Below are positions 53,684 to 63,020 of a stretch of 64,000 bases of DNA, piece by piece. The number at the start of each line of letters is the position of its first letter. Positions within the stretch are counted from its first letter, which is position 1. The stretch is from Aliarcobacter sp017996075 (GTDB lineage Bacteria; Campylobacterota; Campylobacteria; Campylobacterales; Arcobacteraceae). The stretch lies in NCBI RefSeq assembly GCF_051062515.1, contig NZ_JAMXEK010000001.1. One strand, written 5' to 3'. The translations under genes and the position numbers were made by a program. Below the pieces are notes generated by a model. That model was not told the DNA's origin. It worked only from the letters and a program-made list of their open reading frames with translations, and searched no databases.

Positions 53684-55075
53684 ATGCCAAATACAAATAA
53701 TCAAATTTTAAAAAACACAAATTCAAAGTTACTAGATATGTTTAATGCTTCTATAATGTTTGATAAAAAACTATATTCTCAAGATATAAAAGGTTCAATT
53801 GCACACTCTAAAATGTTAGCTTTGCAAAATATTATAACAAATGATGAGCAAAAAAGTATAGAAAAAGGACTTTTACAAGTTTTAGAAGAGATACAAAGTG
53901 GTAAATTTGAATTCTCTTTAGAGTATGAAGATATTCATATGGCAGTTGAAAATAGACTTACTCAAATTATTGGAGAAGCTGGAAAAAAAGTTCATACAGC
54001 AAGAAGTAGAAATGACCAAGTTTGTACAGATTTTACTCTTTATGTGCAAGAAAAAACAAAATCTATTCAAATACAAATAAAAGAGTTAATCTCTACTTTT
54101 GTTGAAATTGCTTCAAAACATACATCAACAATAATGCCTGGAATGACACACTTGCAACATGCCCAACCAATTAATTTTGGTTTTCACATGATGGCATATG
54201 CAAATATGTTTAAAAGAGATTTTGAAAGATTTGAGAGCTCATATATAAGAAATAATTACTCACCTCTTGGAAGTGCTGCAATGGCAGGAACTCCACATAA
54301 TATTGATAGATTTAAAACAGCAGAACTTTTAGGATTTTTTGCACCAACACAAAATGCTATGGATAGTGTTTCAAATAGAGATTTTGCTTTGGAATTGCTA
54401 TTTAATATTTCTACAGCAATGATGCATGTTAGCCGTATTTCAGAAGAGCTTGTTTTATGGAGTTCTTATGAGTTTAGATTTATACAAATGAGTGATGAGT
54501 ATGCAACAACAAGTTCAATTATGCCTCAAAAGAAAAATCCAGATGTTCCAGAACTTTTAAGAGGAAAAACAGGTCGTGTTTATGGAAATTTAATCTCACT
54601 TTTAACAATTATGAAATCACTTCCACTAGCATATAACAAAGATACTCAAGAGGATAAAGAGGGAGTTTTTGATTCTGTTGAAACTATTGAAATCTCACTT
54701 AATATTTTAAATGAAGTTATAAAAACTATGATTGTAAAAGAAGAAAATATGGAAAACGCTTCTAAAATAGGACATTTAACAGCTACTGATTTGGCTGATT
54801 ATTTAGTTGCAAAGCAAAATATGCCATTTAGAACAGCTTATTATATTACAAAAGAAGTTGTACAAAAAGCAAATAACTTAAATAAAGATATAAGCCAGTT
54901 AAATATATCTGAGATTAGAAGTTCATCAAAAGAGCTTGAAAATATAGATGAAGAGATAGTTTCTTATTTAAGCTTAGAAAACTCTATGAATAGTAGAAAC
55001 TCATTTGGTGGAACATCTACAAAACAGACTGAATTTCAAATTGATTATTTTAAAGAGTGGTTATCAAAGTCTTGA
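53684..55075 (+). CDS. argH: Argininosuccinate lyase
   Basis: A 463-residue fumarase-superfamily enzyme releasing arginine and fumarate in arginine synthesis. HTARSRNDQVCTDF (about 104-117), MTHLQHAQPINFG (about 158-170) and the signature SSIMPQKKNPDVPELLRGKTGRV (about 281-303) are all intact. Monocistronic with a strong terminator. Confidence 0.97.
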   Translation: MPNTNNQILKNTNSKLLDMFNASIMFDKKLYSQDIKGSIAHSKMLALQNIITNDEQKSIEKGLLQVLEEIQSGKFEFSLEYEDIHMAVENRLTQIIGEAGKKVHTARSRNDQVCTDFTLYVQEKTKSIQIQIKELISTFVEIASKHTSTIMPGMTHLQHAQPINFGFHMMAYANMFKRDFERFESSYIRNNYSPLGSAAMAGTPHNIDRFKTAELLGFFAPTQNAMDSVSNRDFALELLFNISTAMMHVSRISEELVLWSSYEFRFIQMSDEYATTSSIMPQKKNPDVPELLRGKTGRVYGNLISLLTIMKSLPLAYNKDTQEDKEGVFDSVETIEISLNILNEVIKTMIVKEENMENASKIGHLTATDLADYLVAKQNMPFRTAYYITKEVVQKANNLNKDISQLNISEIRSSSKELENIDEEIVSYLSLENSMNSRNSFGGTSTKQTEFQIDYFKEWLSKS

Positions 55076-55109
55076 TAATAAAAATGTAGTTAATACTACA
55101 TTTTTATTA
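55076..55109. terminator. Bidirectional terminator argH/uvrB
   Basis: TAATAAAAATGTAGT (55076-55090), loop TAAT, ACTACATTTTTATTA (55095-55109): a 15-bp perfect stem between convergent genes. Confidence 0.9.
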
Positions 55110-55110
55110 G

Positions 55111-57084
55111 TTATATCTCTTTAATTTTAGCAATCTCATCCCTTAATCTTATAGCCTCTTCAAAGTTTAAATCAGCTGCTGCTTTTTTCATCTGTTTGTT
55201 TAATTCTATTAATATTTTTTTACGTTCACTTGCTGGCATTTTTTCAAGTCGCTGTTTTTTTAGAGCAACCGTATCATACTCTTCAACTTTTAGATTTTGG
55301 TCTAGTTTTCTTGTTGTTGATTTTGGAATTATATTGTTTTCAATATTATGTTTTTTTTGAATTTCTCTTCTTCTATTTGTTTCATCTATTGCAAACTGCA
55401 TAGAAGCTGTAACTCTTTTTGCAAACAAAATTACTCTTCCTTCTTCATTTCTTGCAGCTCTTCCAATAGTTTGAATAAGTGAAGTACGACTCCTTAAAAA
55501 TCCTTCTTTATCTGCATCTAAAATAGCAACAAGTGAAGTTTCTGGAATATCAAGCCCTTCTCTTAAAAGATTTATTCCAATTAAAACATCAAAAGTTCCA
55601 AGTCTTAGTTCTCTTATTATTTGGTTTCTCTCAATTGCATCAATTTCACTATGCATATATTTTACTTTTATTCCTAAATCAGCATAATAACTTGCCAACT
55701 CTTCAGCCATCTTTTTAGTTAAAACGGTTACCAAAACTCTTTGATTTTTTGCAATTACTTTTTTAATCTCATCATGAAGTTTTTCTACTTGAAATTCACT
55801 ATCTATAATATCAATAACAGGGTCAAGCAGACCTGTTGGTCGAATGATTTGTTCTGCAACAGCAGAGCTAAGTTCAAGTTCAAGCTCATTTGGAGTTGCA
55901 CTTACAAAGAGATAATTTGGAGCTTTTTTTATAAATTCATCAAACTTCAAAGGTCTATTATCTAAAGCACTTGGAAGTCTAAATCCATACTCTACTAAAA
56001 CCTCTTTTCTACTTCTATCCGCTGCATGCATTCCTCTAAATTGTGGTAATGAAACATGAGATTCATCAACAACTAGTAAAAAATCTTTGTCCATTTGAGC
56101 AAAATAATCTAATAAAGAGTATGGAGTTTCTCCTGGTTTTTGTCCTGTTAGGTGCCTTGCATAGTTCTCAATTCCTTTACACATTCCAGTTGCTTCAATC
56201 ATCTCTAAATCAAATTCAACTCGCTGTTTAAGTCTTTGATATTCTACAAGTTTATTTTCACTTTTAAAATAATTTAATCTCTTTTCAAGGTCTTCTTCAA
56301 TTTCTTTAACAGCACGTGCCAGATTATCTTGCGTTACAACAAAGGGATTAACAGAGTAGATAATTACCTCTTTTAACTCTTGAATTTTATCATTTGTTAA
56401 ATATTCATGTTTTGAGATAGTTTCAACTTCATCTCCAAAAAATTCAACTCTGATAAATTCATCTTCATAATATGCAGGAAAAATATCTATTACATCTCCA
56501 TTTACTCTAAAATCAGCTCTATCAAAAAACTTATCATTTCTTTTATAACCCATTTCTATAAGTTTTAATAAAAACTCTTTTTGAGAATATGAAAATCCAA
56601 CTTCAACTCTTTGAACCATTGCTTTATATTCACTTGGATTTCCAAGTCCATAGTTGGCAGAAACTGATGCAATAACAATCACATCATCAAAAGATAGAAG
56701 TGATGCAGTTGCACTAAGTCTTAGTCTTTCTAACTCTTCATTAATTGAGCTATCTTTTTCAATAAACAGATCGCTTCTTGGAATATAAGCTTCTGGTTGA
56801 TAGTAGTCATAGTAAGATATGAAATATTCAACATGATTATTTGGAAAAAATTGTTTAAACTCACTGTAAAGTTGGGCAGCTAAAGTTTTGTTATGTGTCA
56901 TAATCAAAGTTGGTTTTTGCACCTTCTCAATCACTTTTGCAACAGTAAAAGTTTTTCCACTTCCAGTAACCCCTAAAAGTGTATTGTACTGGTTACCTTC
57001 TTCTATACTTTTACATAAAGTTTCAATAGCCTTTGGCTGATCTCCGCTTGGAGAGTATTCACTTACTACTTCAAATTTTGCCAT
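55111..57084 (-). CDS. uvrB: Excinuclease ABC subunit B
   Basis: A 657-residue damage-verifying helicase of nucleotide excision repair. Walker A GVTGSGKTFT (about 39-48), the beta-hairpin region YYDYYQPEAYIPRSDLFIEKDSSI (about 92-115), helicase motifs VDESHVS and QTIGRAAR, and the C-terminal UVR motif (about 620-655, binds UvrC) are complete. It is 8 bases after the phosphoesterase gene. Confidence 0.97.
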   Translation of the reverse strand: MAKFEVVSEYSPSGDQPKAIETLCKSIEEGNQYNTLLGVTGSGKTFTVAKVIEKVQKPTLIMTHNKTLAAQLYSEFKQFFPNNHVEYFISYYDYYQPEAYIPRSDLFIEKDSSINEELERLRLSATASLLSFDDVIVIASVSANYGLGNPSEYKAMVQRVEVGFSYSQKEFLLKLIEMGYKRNDKFFDRADFRVNGDVIDIFPAYYEDEFIRVEFFGDEVETISKHEYLTNDKIQELKEVIIYSVNPFVVTQDNLARAVKEIEEDLEKRLNYFKSENKLVEYQRLKQRVEFDLEMIEATGMCKGIENYARHLTGQKPGETPYSLLDYFAQMDKDFLLVVDESHVSLPQFRGMHAADRSRKEVLVEYGFRLPSALDNRPLKFDEFIKKAPNYLFVSATPNELELELSSAVAEQIIRPTGLLDPVIDIIDSEFQVEKLHDEIKKVIAKNQRVLVTVLTKKMAEELASYYADLGIKVKYMHSEIDAIERNQIIRELRLGTFDVLIGINLLREGLDIPETSLVAILDADKEGFLRSRTSLIQTIGRAARNEEGRVILFAKRVTASMQFAIDETNRRREIQKKHNIENNIIPKSTTRKLDQNLKVEEYDTVALKKQRLEKMPASERKKILIELNKQMKKAAADLNFEEAIRLRDEIAKIKEI

Positions 57085-57092
57085 TTATTTTC

Positions 57093-57791
57093 CTATAAAT
57101 TTTCATTTAAAAAAGTTTTATTTTTAAATCTTGTAAAACTTTTTTGACAACACAAAGATGGAATATTTATATACTCTTGATTTCCTATTTTATAAGATTT
57201 TGCTTGGTGATAGTGCCCTTCAATAATAATATCTTCTGTATAATTTTTAACTCTTTTATTTACAAGTTCTTCAAAATAATTTAAATTATGACAAATATCT
57301 TTATTTTCTAAAGCTTTTTCTATTTTTTTACTTATAAAAAAATTTATATCTAAAAAATTTAAAAAATAGAGAAAATAGCTATTTCTTATAATCTTACAAT
57401 ATAGATTATAGTGCCAATTTATGAAATTGTCACCATGTGAAAGAGCTATTTTTTTATCTTCATACTTTAAAAGTAATGGTTGGTTTTCTCTTTTTACAAC
57501 TTTAATGTTTGAAAATATTTTTGAAAGATTGTAGTCATGATTTCCTTCTAAATAGAAAATTTCAAAACTATTTGAAAGAGTATTTAAAAGTTCTATAATA
57601 TTTTTATTACTATTTTTAAAATATTTTATTTCATTAGATAAAAAGTCAAAATTATCACCCATTAAAAAAATTTGACTACAAAATATTTCACTATTTTTGA
57701 TTTTTTCTAAGATAATTTTAAACTCTTGATTTTTTTTATTGTAGTGTGAATCGGCTATAAAAATAGCCTCATCTTTCAAAATAAAACTCAA
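57093..57791 (-). CDS. LpxH-like metallophosphoesterase
   Basis: A 232-residue calcineurin-type phosphoesterase. Metal-site motifs appear in order: FIADSHY (12-18), LMGDNFDFL (about 43-51), LEGNHDYN (about 98-105), SHGDNF and EGHYHQA. This pattern and length fit UDP-2,3-diacylglucosamine diphosphatase LpxH of lipid A synthesis, though a general phosphoesterase is possible. It starts 2 bases after greA. Confidence 0.8.
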   Translation of the reverse strand: MSFILKDEAIFIADSHYNKKNQEFKIILEKIKNSEIFCSQIFLMGDNFDFLSNEIKYFKNSNKNIIELLNTLSNSFEIFYLEGNHDYNLSKIFSNIKVVKRENQPLLLKYEDKKIALSHGDNFINWHYNLYCKIIRNSYFLYFLNFLDINFFISKKIEKALENKDICHNLNYFEELVNKRVKNYTEDIIIEGHYHQAKSYKIGNQEYINIPSLCCQKSFTRFKNKTFLNENL

Positions 57792-57793
57792 AT

Positions 57794-58279
57794 TTATAGC
57801 TCTAACTCTTTGTAATATACTTTTAAAATTTCAAAAGTTTTAGTTCCACCTGGAAGTGTTGCAATGAATTCATCCCCTTCTACTTTCCCCATAAGCTGTT
57901 TTGCTAAAGGGGAGTTAAAAGAGATTAACCCTTTTTCTACATTTGACTCAACTCCACCAACTATTGTATAAGTAAATTCATCATCTGTTTCAACATCTAC
58001 TAAATTTATAGTTGAACCAAAACTTACTCTATCATGTGGTAAAGATGATGGATCAACTATTACTGCTTTTGAAATTGTATTACTTAACTCTGCTATTTGA
58101 ACATCTATAAGTTTTAATTTCTCTTTTGCACTGTGATACTCAGCATTCTCTTTTAAATCTCCTAGTTGTCTTGCTTCATCAAGTGCAATTACAGTTTCTG
58201 GTCGCTCAACACTTTTTAAAAATTCTAAATCATTTGTTACTTTATTGTAGCCTACAAGTGTCATTGGTTCTTTGTCCAT
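57794..58279 (-). CDS. greA: Transcription elongation factor GreA
   Basis: A 161-residue factor that rescues backtracked RNA polymerase by stimulating transcript cleavage. The coiled-coil domain (about 1-75, with the tip acidic DLKENAEYHSAKE) and the C-terminal FKBP-like domain are complete. The frame is open from ATG 58291, but GGGAG lies just before ATG 58279, which gives the family's MDKEPMT start. Head of a greA-lpxH-uvrB run. Confidence 0.95.
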   Translation of the reverse strand: MDKEPMTLVGYNKVTNDLEFLKSVERPETVIALDEARQLGDLKENAEYHSAKEKLKLIDVQIAELSNTISKAVIVDPSSLPHDRVSFGSTINLVDVETDDEFTYTIVGGVESNVEKGLISFNSPLAKQLMGKVEGDEFIATLPGGTKTFEILKVYYKELEL

Positions 58280-58340
58280 AACATCTCCCATAAATATTTT
58301 TGTGTTATAATATCCAAAAATTTGTAAAGAAGATGTAAAT

Positions 58341-59009
58341 ATGCAATATAGCAGGACTAAAATACTTTTTGGAGAAGATGCTTTTAAAAAGTTTCAAGAT
58401 ACAAAAATAATACTTTTTGGAGTTGGTGGAATAGGAAGCTTTGCATTAGATGCTTTGTATAACACAGGTATTACAAATATCACAATAGTAGATTTTGATG
58501 AATATGAAGCTTCAAACCAAAATAGACAACTAGGAAGCCATGGAAATATTGGAAGAAAAAAAGTTGAAGTTTTAAAAGAGAGATATCCAAATGTGACACC
58601 TATTTGTGTCAAAATAACACCAGAGTGGATTGATAACTTTGATTTTTCATCTTATGATTATATTTTAGATGCAATAGACGATGTAAAGCCAAAAGTTCAC
58701 TTAATCAAAAAACATTTTACGAAAATAATAAGTACAGGTGGTGGTGCAAAAAGAATTGATCCTTTGCAAATAAAATATAGCTCTATTTGGGAAACTTACA
58801 ATGATAAATTTATTAAAAAAGTAAGAGAAGAGCTAAAAAAACAAGGGTTTAAAAAGAAATTTAAAGTTATATATTCAACTGAAGTTCCTCTTTGTATAGA
58901 TAAGGGTAGTTTTGAAGGAGTAACTGCAAGTTTTGGGCTTATGATGGCATCTGTAACTATTCAAAAAATTGTAAAAAAGCTAAGTTTAGTTAAAGATAGT
59001 CAAAGTTAA
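58341..59009 (+). CDS. tcdA: tRNA threonylcarbamoyladenosine dehydratase
   Basis: A 222-residue ThiF/E1-like enzyme that cyclises t6A37 of tRNA using ATP. GVGGIGSFALDALYNTGI (about 29-46) is the nucleotide loop and DFDEYEASNQNRQLGSHGNIGRKKV holds the conserved Asp, Asn and Arg. The final region matches TcdA/CsdL. It is divergent from greA and 42 bases before cheV. Confidence 0.9.
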   Translation: MQYSRTKILFGEDAFKKFQDTKIILFGVGGIGSFALDALYNTGITNITIVDFDEYEASNQNRQLGSHGNIGRKKVEVLKERYPNVTPICVKITPEWIDNFDFSSYDYILDAIDDVKPKVHLIKKHFTKIISTGGGAKRIDPLQIKYSSIWETYNDKFIKKVREELKKQGFKKKFKVIYSTEVPLCIDKGSFEGVTASFGLMMASVTIQKIVKKLSLVKDSQS

Positions 59010-59051
59010 AAAGATATATAATAATTGACTTTACACTAAAAAAGGATTTTC

Positions 59052-59960
59052 ATGAGCGGTATTGGTGGTAGTGTTGAACAAATGACACAGGGACATTTAC
59101 GAAATGTTCAGCAGTTAGCAGTATTTTACACTGGTCATAATAATATTTATGCAATAAACATAGCTAAAGTTAAAGCATTTATAATAACTGAAGAGGTTGC
59201 TATAAATGATACTCCAAAAGATACAAATATCATTGCAGGAATTGCTACAATAAGAGGGGAACCAGTTACTTTAATAAATCTTGATGCATGGTTAGGGCTT
59301 AAGCCATTTGACACTCAAGAGTATAAACTTATTATTTTTTGTGAATTTAATCATAAAAAAATAGGTTTTTTAGTAAAAGATATGCTTGATATTGTTGAAA
59401 AAACAACTCAAGAGTTAAGACACACAGAGGAGACAAACTCAAAAATAACTTATACAACTTATGTAAAAGTAAATAACAAAGATGAGCTTTGTACAGTTTT
59501 TAATGCAGAGCAACTTTTAAGAGATATTAAGTGGACAGATGATGGTGGAAGAGATATTAAAAAATATGTTGAGGGGAAAATCCACTCTTCTAAAAAGATA
59601 CTTGCAGCTGAAGATTCAGCAGTTGCAAGAGAAGTTTTACACAAATTTTTTAGTCAAATAGAAGTTGAGTATGAAATATATCCAAATGGTGGAGAGCTTA
59701 TAGATAGAATCGAAGAGCTTGATCCTGAAAAAATAGGTTTGGTAATAACAGATATAGAAATGCCAGGAACTGATGGATATCAGGTTGCCTCTTTTATAAA
59801 AAGTAATAGTAAATATGAGCATATTCCAGTTGTTGTAAATTCTTCAATGACAACAGATGCAGTAAAAGGTAAAATGACTCAAATAGGAATAGATGGATTT
59901 GTTGGAAAAACTGATATTAATGCCTTATACACTATTACAAACAAACTTCTTATTAGATAA
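59052..59960 (+). CDS. cheV: Chemotaxis coupling protein CheV
   Basis: A 302-residue CheV: a CheW-like coupling domain (about 20-165) followed by a receiver domain (about 180-300) with the phospho-acceptor Asp in LVITDIEMPGTDGYQ (about 235). It links chemoreceptors to CheA and adapts the response through phosphorylation. The ATG follows AAAGGA. Common in Campylobacterota, which often carry several CheV. Confidence 0.95.
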   Translation: MSGIGGSVEQMTQGHLRNVQQLAVFYTGHNNIYAINIAKVKAFIITEEVAINDTPKDTNIIAGIATIRGEPVTLINLDAWLGLKPFDTQEYKLIIFCEFNHKKIGFLVKDMLDIVEKTTQELRHTEETNSKITYTTYVKVNNKDELCTVFNAEQLLRDIKWTDDGGRDIKKYVEGKIHSSKKILAAEDSAVAREVLHKFFSQIEVEYEIYPNGGELIDRIEELDPEKIGLVITDIEMPGTDGYQVASFIKSNSKYEHIPVVVNSSMTTDAVKGKMTQIGIDGFVGKTDINALYTITNKLLIR

Positions 59961-59974
59961 TCAAAACTCTATCA

Positions 59975-60001
59975 AAAAAAGCTAGAATTTCTAGCTTTTT
60001 T
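59975..60001. terminator. Bidirectional terminator cheV/TonB receptor
   Basis: AAAAAAGCTAG (59975-59985), loop AATTT, CTAGCTTTTTT (59991-60001): an 11-bp perfect stem with its own A and T runs between convergent genes. Confidence 0.9.
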
Positions 60002-60010
60002 ATTATTTAA

Positions 60011-62011
60011 TTAAAAACTATACTTTATATTAACATATCCATATCTACCTGGATCATTAAATAAAATTTGTTCACCACCAACTTCAACATATCTAACATC
60101 TTGATAAGTATTTGTTGAGTTATAAACTTTATCAAATAGATTATCAACTCCTAAAGTTAATTCAAAATGTTTAAATAACTCTTGAGTATATTTTAAATTT
60201 GTAACAGCATATCCAGCTATTTCTTGCTCTTTTGCACTATTGTCAAATTTACTCCATCTATCAACTGCTACAACTTCTGCTTTAAATTTAGATTTTTCAT
60301 ACTCATAACTTAGACCCAAATTTGCTTTTAAAGGTGGAATTTCAGCTAAATCTTTGTCTGTAAAATCTCCATCTTTTTTACCTCTTTGGTAAGCAACTCC
60401 ATAATCAAAGGCAAAATTATCTGTAAAGTAGTAGTGCCCACTTATATCAAAACCATAAATTTTTGCATCAATATTTTGAAATTGTGTTCGATTAGTTGCA
60501 ATTGTACTATTATATATATAATCTTTTAGAACTGAGTAGAAAACTTTTGGTTTGATATAAAAATTACCAATAGTTTTCTCAATTCCTAAATCTATCTCAT
60601 AATTCTTTGTTTGATCTAAATTTGGATTTGAAGTAGCATTTGTTGCACCAGTTGCTCCTAACTGATATAACTCTCTTGCATCTGGAACTCTTGAAGATTT
60701 ACCAATACCTGCAAAAACTTTACTTTGTTCATCAAAATTATAAGCAGTGAAAATATATCCATTTAAGCTATTATATTTTTTATCATCTACATTTGGTCTT
60801 TGAGTATCTATATCTGTATTATCATATCTAATACCTGCTTCTAAATCTAAGTTTCCAATAGATTTTTCAACCTTTGTAAAAATTGCTTTGTTTGTAGTAT
60901 CTGTATCATACATACGGTTATTATATGGTATTGAAGTTATGGCTCCAGTTGCTACTGTGGTGTTATACATAGAGCCTCTCCAGTTTCTAACACTTGTATC
61001 AAGTCCAACTGTTACTAAACTATCCGCAACTTCTAAAGAGTTTTTAACTGTTGTTCCCCAAATTGAAGTTTTCAGATGGTTTGTCATATATGAAGTTCCA
61101 CTTCCATTTCTTAATTTTCCACTCATAGGATGATCTACTTTAGAGTAATAATAATCTAAATCTAGCTGTTTTGAAAAAGCCCCCAAATCTCTTATTGTAT
61201 ATCCCAAAGTATATATATCGCTATCATCATAATCTGCATCCATAGGACCAGCTGGATATAAAATACCATCACTTCTATTTGCAGTATAAGATAGTCTTAA
61301 ATCCTGATCATCTGTAATATTAAATTGAAGTTTTGTTAAAACACTTTTTTTCTCAAATGCATCAATATTATTATCTCTATATTGAGTTGCAATAGGAACT
61401 CCTCTTTTTCTTTGTTGCTCTAAAAAGTTATCACCATTTCCGTCTTTATATGCTTTACTCTCTTCTGTTGAAGCAGAGATTAAAGCTTTAACTTTATCAT
61501 TTCCACCTTCAATTGTTGCACTTGCTTTTTTATAGTTAAAACTTCCAGCATTTAAATTCAACTCACCATGAAATCCCTCTTTTGGATCTTTTGTTTCAAC
61601 CTTTACAAGACCACTTAAAGTTCCAAAATTTTCAACATCATAAGGACCTTCAATAATTTTTACACTTTTAATATTATTTGTAACCACATGAGAAGTTGGT
61701 GGATCCATTCTATTTGGACAAGCTCCATATATTTTTGCATTATCTATTAAAATATTAATATTGTCTTTTTTTTGTCCTCTTAAAATAATATCATTTGCAA
61801 TTCCATTTCTTCTTACAACTGAGATATTAGCAGAGTTTTTAGTTAAAGCTTCAGCTAAATCAGCACTTTTTAGCTCTTCACTATTTATATCTTTTATAAG
61901 TTTTGAGTTAGATTTTTCTAATATAGTTATCTCGTTTAAAGTTGTTGCTTCATTTGCATTTAAAGCTGTAGCAACTACAAATGATAGCAGAGTAATTTTT
62001 TTTACATTCAT
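60011..62011 (-). CDS. TonB-dependent copper receptor, OprC/NosA-like
   Basis: A 666-residue outer-membrane beta-barrel receptor. A signal peptide ends near 19 (LNA); the plug domain (about 35-145) and a 22-strand barrel ending in Phe follow. CPNRM (98-102) with PPTS after it is the hallmark of OprC/NosA receptors, and HPM at 294-296 supplies the His-x-Met half of the CxxxM-HxM copper site known from OprC. It should import copper with TonB energy. Copper is needed for nitrous oxide reductase, which fits a denitrifier. No exbBD or tonB is adjacent. Confidence 0.82.
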   Translation of the reverse strand: MNVKKITLLSFVVATALNANEATTLNEITILEKSNSKLIKDINSEELKSADLAEALTKNSANISVVRRNGIANDIILRGQKKDNINILIDNAKIYGACPNRMDPPTSHVVTNNIKSVKIIEGPYDVENFGTLSGLVKVETKDPKEGFHGELNLNAGSFNYKKASATIEGGNDKVKALISASTEESKAYKDGNGDNFLEQQRKRGVPIATQYRDNNIDAFEKKSVLTKLQFNITDDQDLRLSYTANRSDGILYPAGPMDADYDDSDIYTLGYTIRDLGAFSKQLDLDYYYSKVDHPMSGKLRNGSGTSYMTNHLKTSIWGTTVKNSLEVADSLVTVGLDTSVRNWRGSMYNTTVATGAITSIPYNNRMYDTDTTNKAIFTKVEKSIGNLDLEAGIRYDNTDIDTQRPNVDDKKYNSLNGYIFTAYNFDEQSKVFAGIGKSSRVPDARELYQLGATGATNATSNPNLDQTKNYEIDLGIEKTIGNFYIKPKVFYSVLKDYIYNSTIATNRTQFQNIDAKIYGFDISGHYYFTDNFAFDYGVAYQRGKKDGDFTDKDLAEIPPLKANLGLSYEYEKSKFKAEVVAVDRWSKFDNSAKEQEIAGYAVTNLKYTQELFKHFELTLGVDNLFDKVYNSTNTYQDVRYVEVGGEQILFNDPGRYGYVNIKYSF

Positions 62012-62109
62012 ACTTTTTCCCTTTTTAAAAATTTTAGAAGTATTGCAAAGATGTGTTAATTTTTTATTAATTTTAGTTCTCTATATATCAATTGCTCTTG
62101 TAAAATGTG

Positions 62110-62262
62110 CTAATTTTGTGCGAAGCTAAAATATTCATCATCTAAAAAAGTAGTTTTTCTTCCTGTCTTTTCTACTTTTAAATATTTTGTATATTTTTCT
62201 AGTGTAATGTTTAGATTTTTATGTCCTAACATTTGTGATACCCAAAGTGGTTGATTTATAAA
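62110..62262 (-). pseudogene. C-terminal remnant of a tyrosine integrase
   Basis: A 50-codon frame encodes FINQPLWVSQMLGHKNLNIT then LEKYTKYLK and a short tail. WVSQMLGHK carries the conserved catalytic His and LEKYTKY the nucleophile Tyr of phage-type integrases. The upstream frame is closed by a stop at 62263, and no Arg or HxxR box is found, so it is a truncated gene left from an earlier integration. It is distinct in sequence from the intact integrase at 3539. Confidence 0.75.
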
Positions 62263-62311
62263 TCAAATCTTTACTATCTTTTTTATTGATTGATACAAGT
62301 TCCATTTATTT

Positions 62312-62506
62312 TCAACTTGTAGCTAAAAATTCAGCTATATCTCTTTTTGTGTATATATATGATTTTCCTATTTTTTTACATTTTGGTCCCAGATTTTCTT
62401 TTGCCCAATTTACAATTGTTCTTGCTTGAACTTTTAATATTTTTGCAACATCATGGCTATCGAGAATTAAGGTTTTTAGAAATACGGGTATTTGTAAAAG
62501 AAAAGT
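62312..62506 (-). pseudogene. Remnant of a MerR-like HTH / excisionase-type protein
   Basis: The frame encodes ILDSHDVAKILKVQARTIVN, then WAKENLGPKCKKIGKSYIYTKRDIAEFLA and a stop at 62312. This is a typical HTH_17 domain of phage excisionases and element regulators. No ATG, GTG or TTG precedes it in frame before a stop, so the start has been lost, or a rare start codon is used. It sits just upstream of the integrase remnant, as xis usually does. Confidence 0.6.
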
Positions 62507-62508
62507 TT

Positions 62509-62745
62509 ATGTTTAATTATCAATTTTTTATTTCTAAAGAAACAAAAGAAGAAGCAACAATAAAATTTTTTACAAATGAAACTGATACAGCGATTGCTAT
62601 TGAAGAATTGCTAAAACATAAAATAAATGAAGCAATAGAAGAAAATGAAAAAGTTAATTTACAAATTGCAAAAGAAAGAAGTTTAGAAAAAAATGAAACT
62701 ATAAGTTTAAGCCAAATGAGAAAACTATCAGATGAACAAATATAG
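62509..62745 (+). CDS. Small charged protein, unknown
   Basis: A 78-residue protein (from ATG 62509; the longer frame to 62347 is antisense to the HTH remnant). It is hydrophilic and Glu/Lys-rich with a helical centre (about 15-55) and ends in SLSQMRKLSDEQI. No family is recognised. The lack of a clear ribosome site lowers confidence. It may belong to the decayed element or be an antitoxin-like small protein. Confidence 0.45.
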   Translation: MFNYQFFISKETKEEATIKFFTNETDTAIAIEELLKHKINEAIEENEKVNLQIAKERSLEKNETISLSQMRKLSDEQI

Positions 62746-62769
62746 TTTATTTTTCGATAGAAAACCTAA

Positions 62770-62862
62770 AATCTTTTTTGAAAAAAAGATTTAACAAAAG
62801 AACTTTGTAGAACAGAGAAAATAAAAGTTTAAGCTTTTATGGGAGTTACTCCCTATCTCTGT
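62770..62862. other. Cluster of hairpins after the small ORF
   Basis: Nested inverted repeats lie in this gap: AATCTTTTTT/AAAAAAGATT (62770-62791), AAAAG/CTTTT (62823-62838), GGGAGT/ACTCCC (62841-62853), and outer arms ACAGAGA (62812-62818) and TCTCTGT (62856-62862) that enclose the last two. The first resembles a terminator for the small ORF. The second group could fold as one branched structure. No known RNA family is recognised. Confidence 0.35.
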
Positions 62863-63020
62863 AATACAATAAAACATCAGATATTTTAAACAATCAACTC
62901 TTCATTTATTTATTGTATTTTTTATTATTATTGGCTAAACTAAAAATAAATATTAAAATAAGAAAATAGATTTTATATAAATAGTATCTTAGTGTTTTTA
63001 ATTTTCAGGGGGATTAAAAA

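Noticed and set aside
55533..56231. Plus-strand frames opposite uvrB
   Set aside because: Shadows of a complete uvrB gene.
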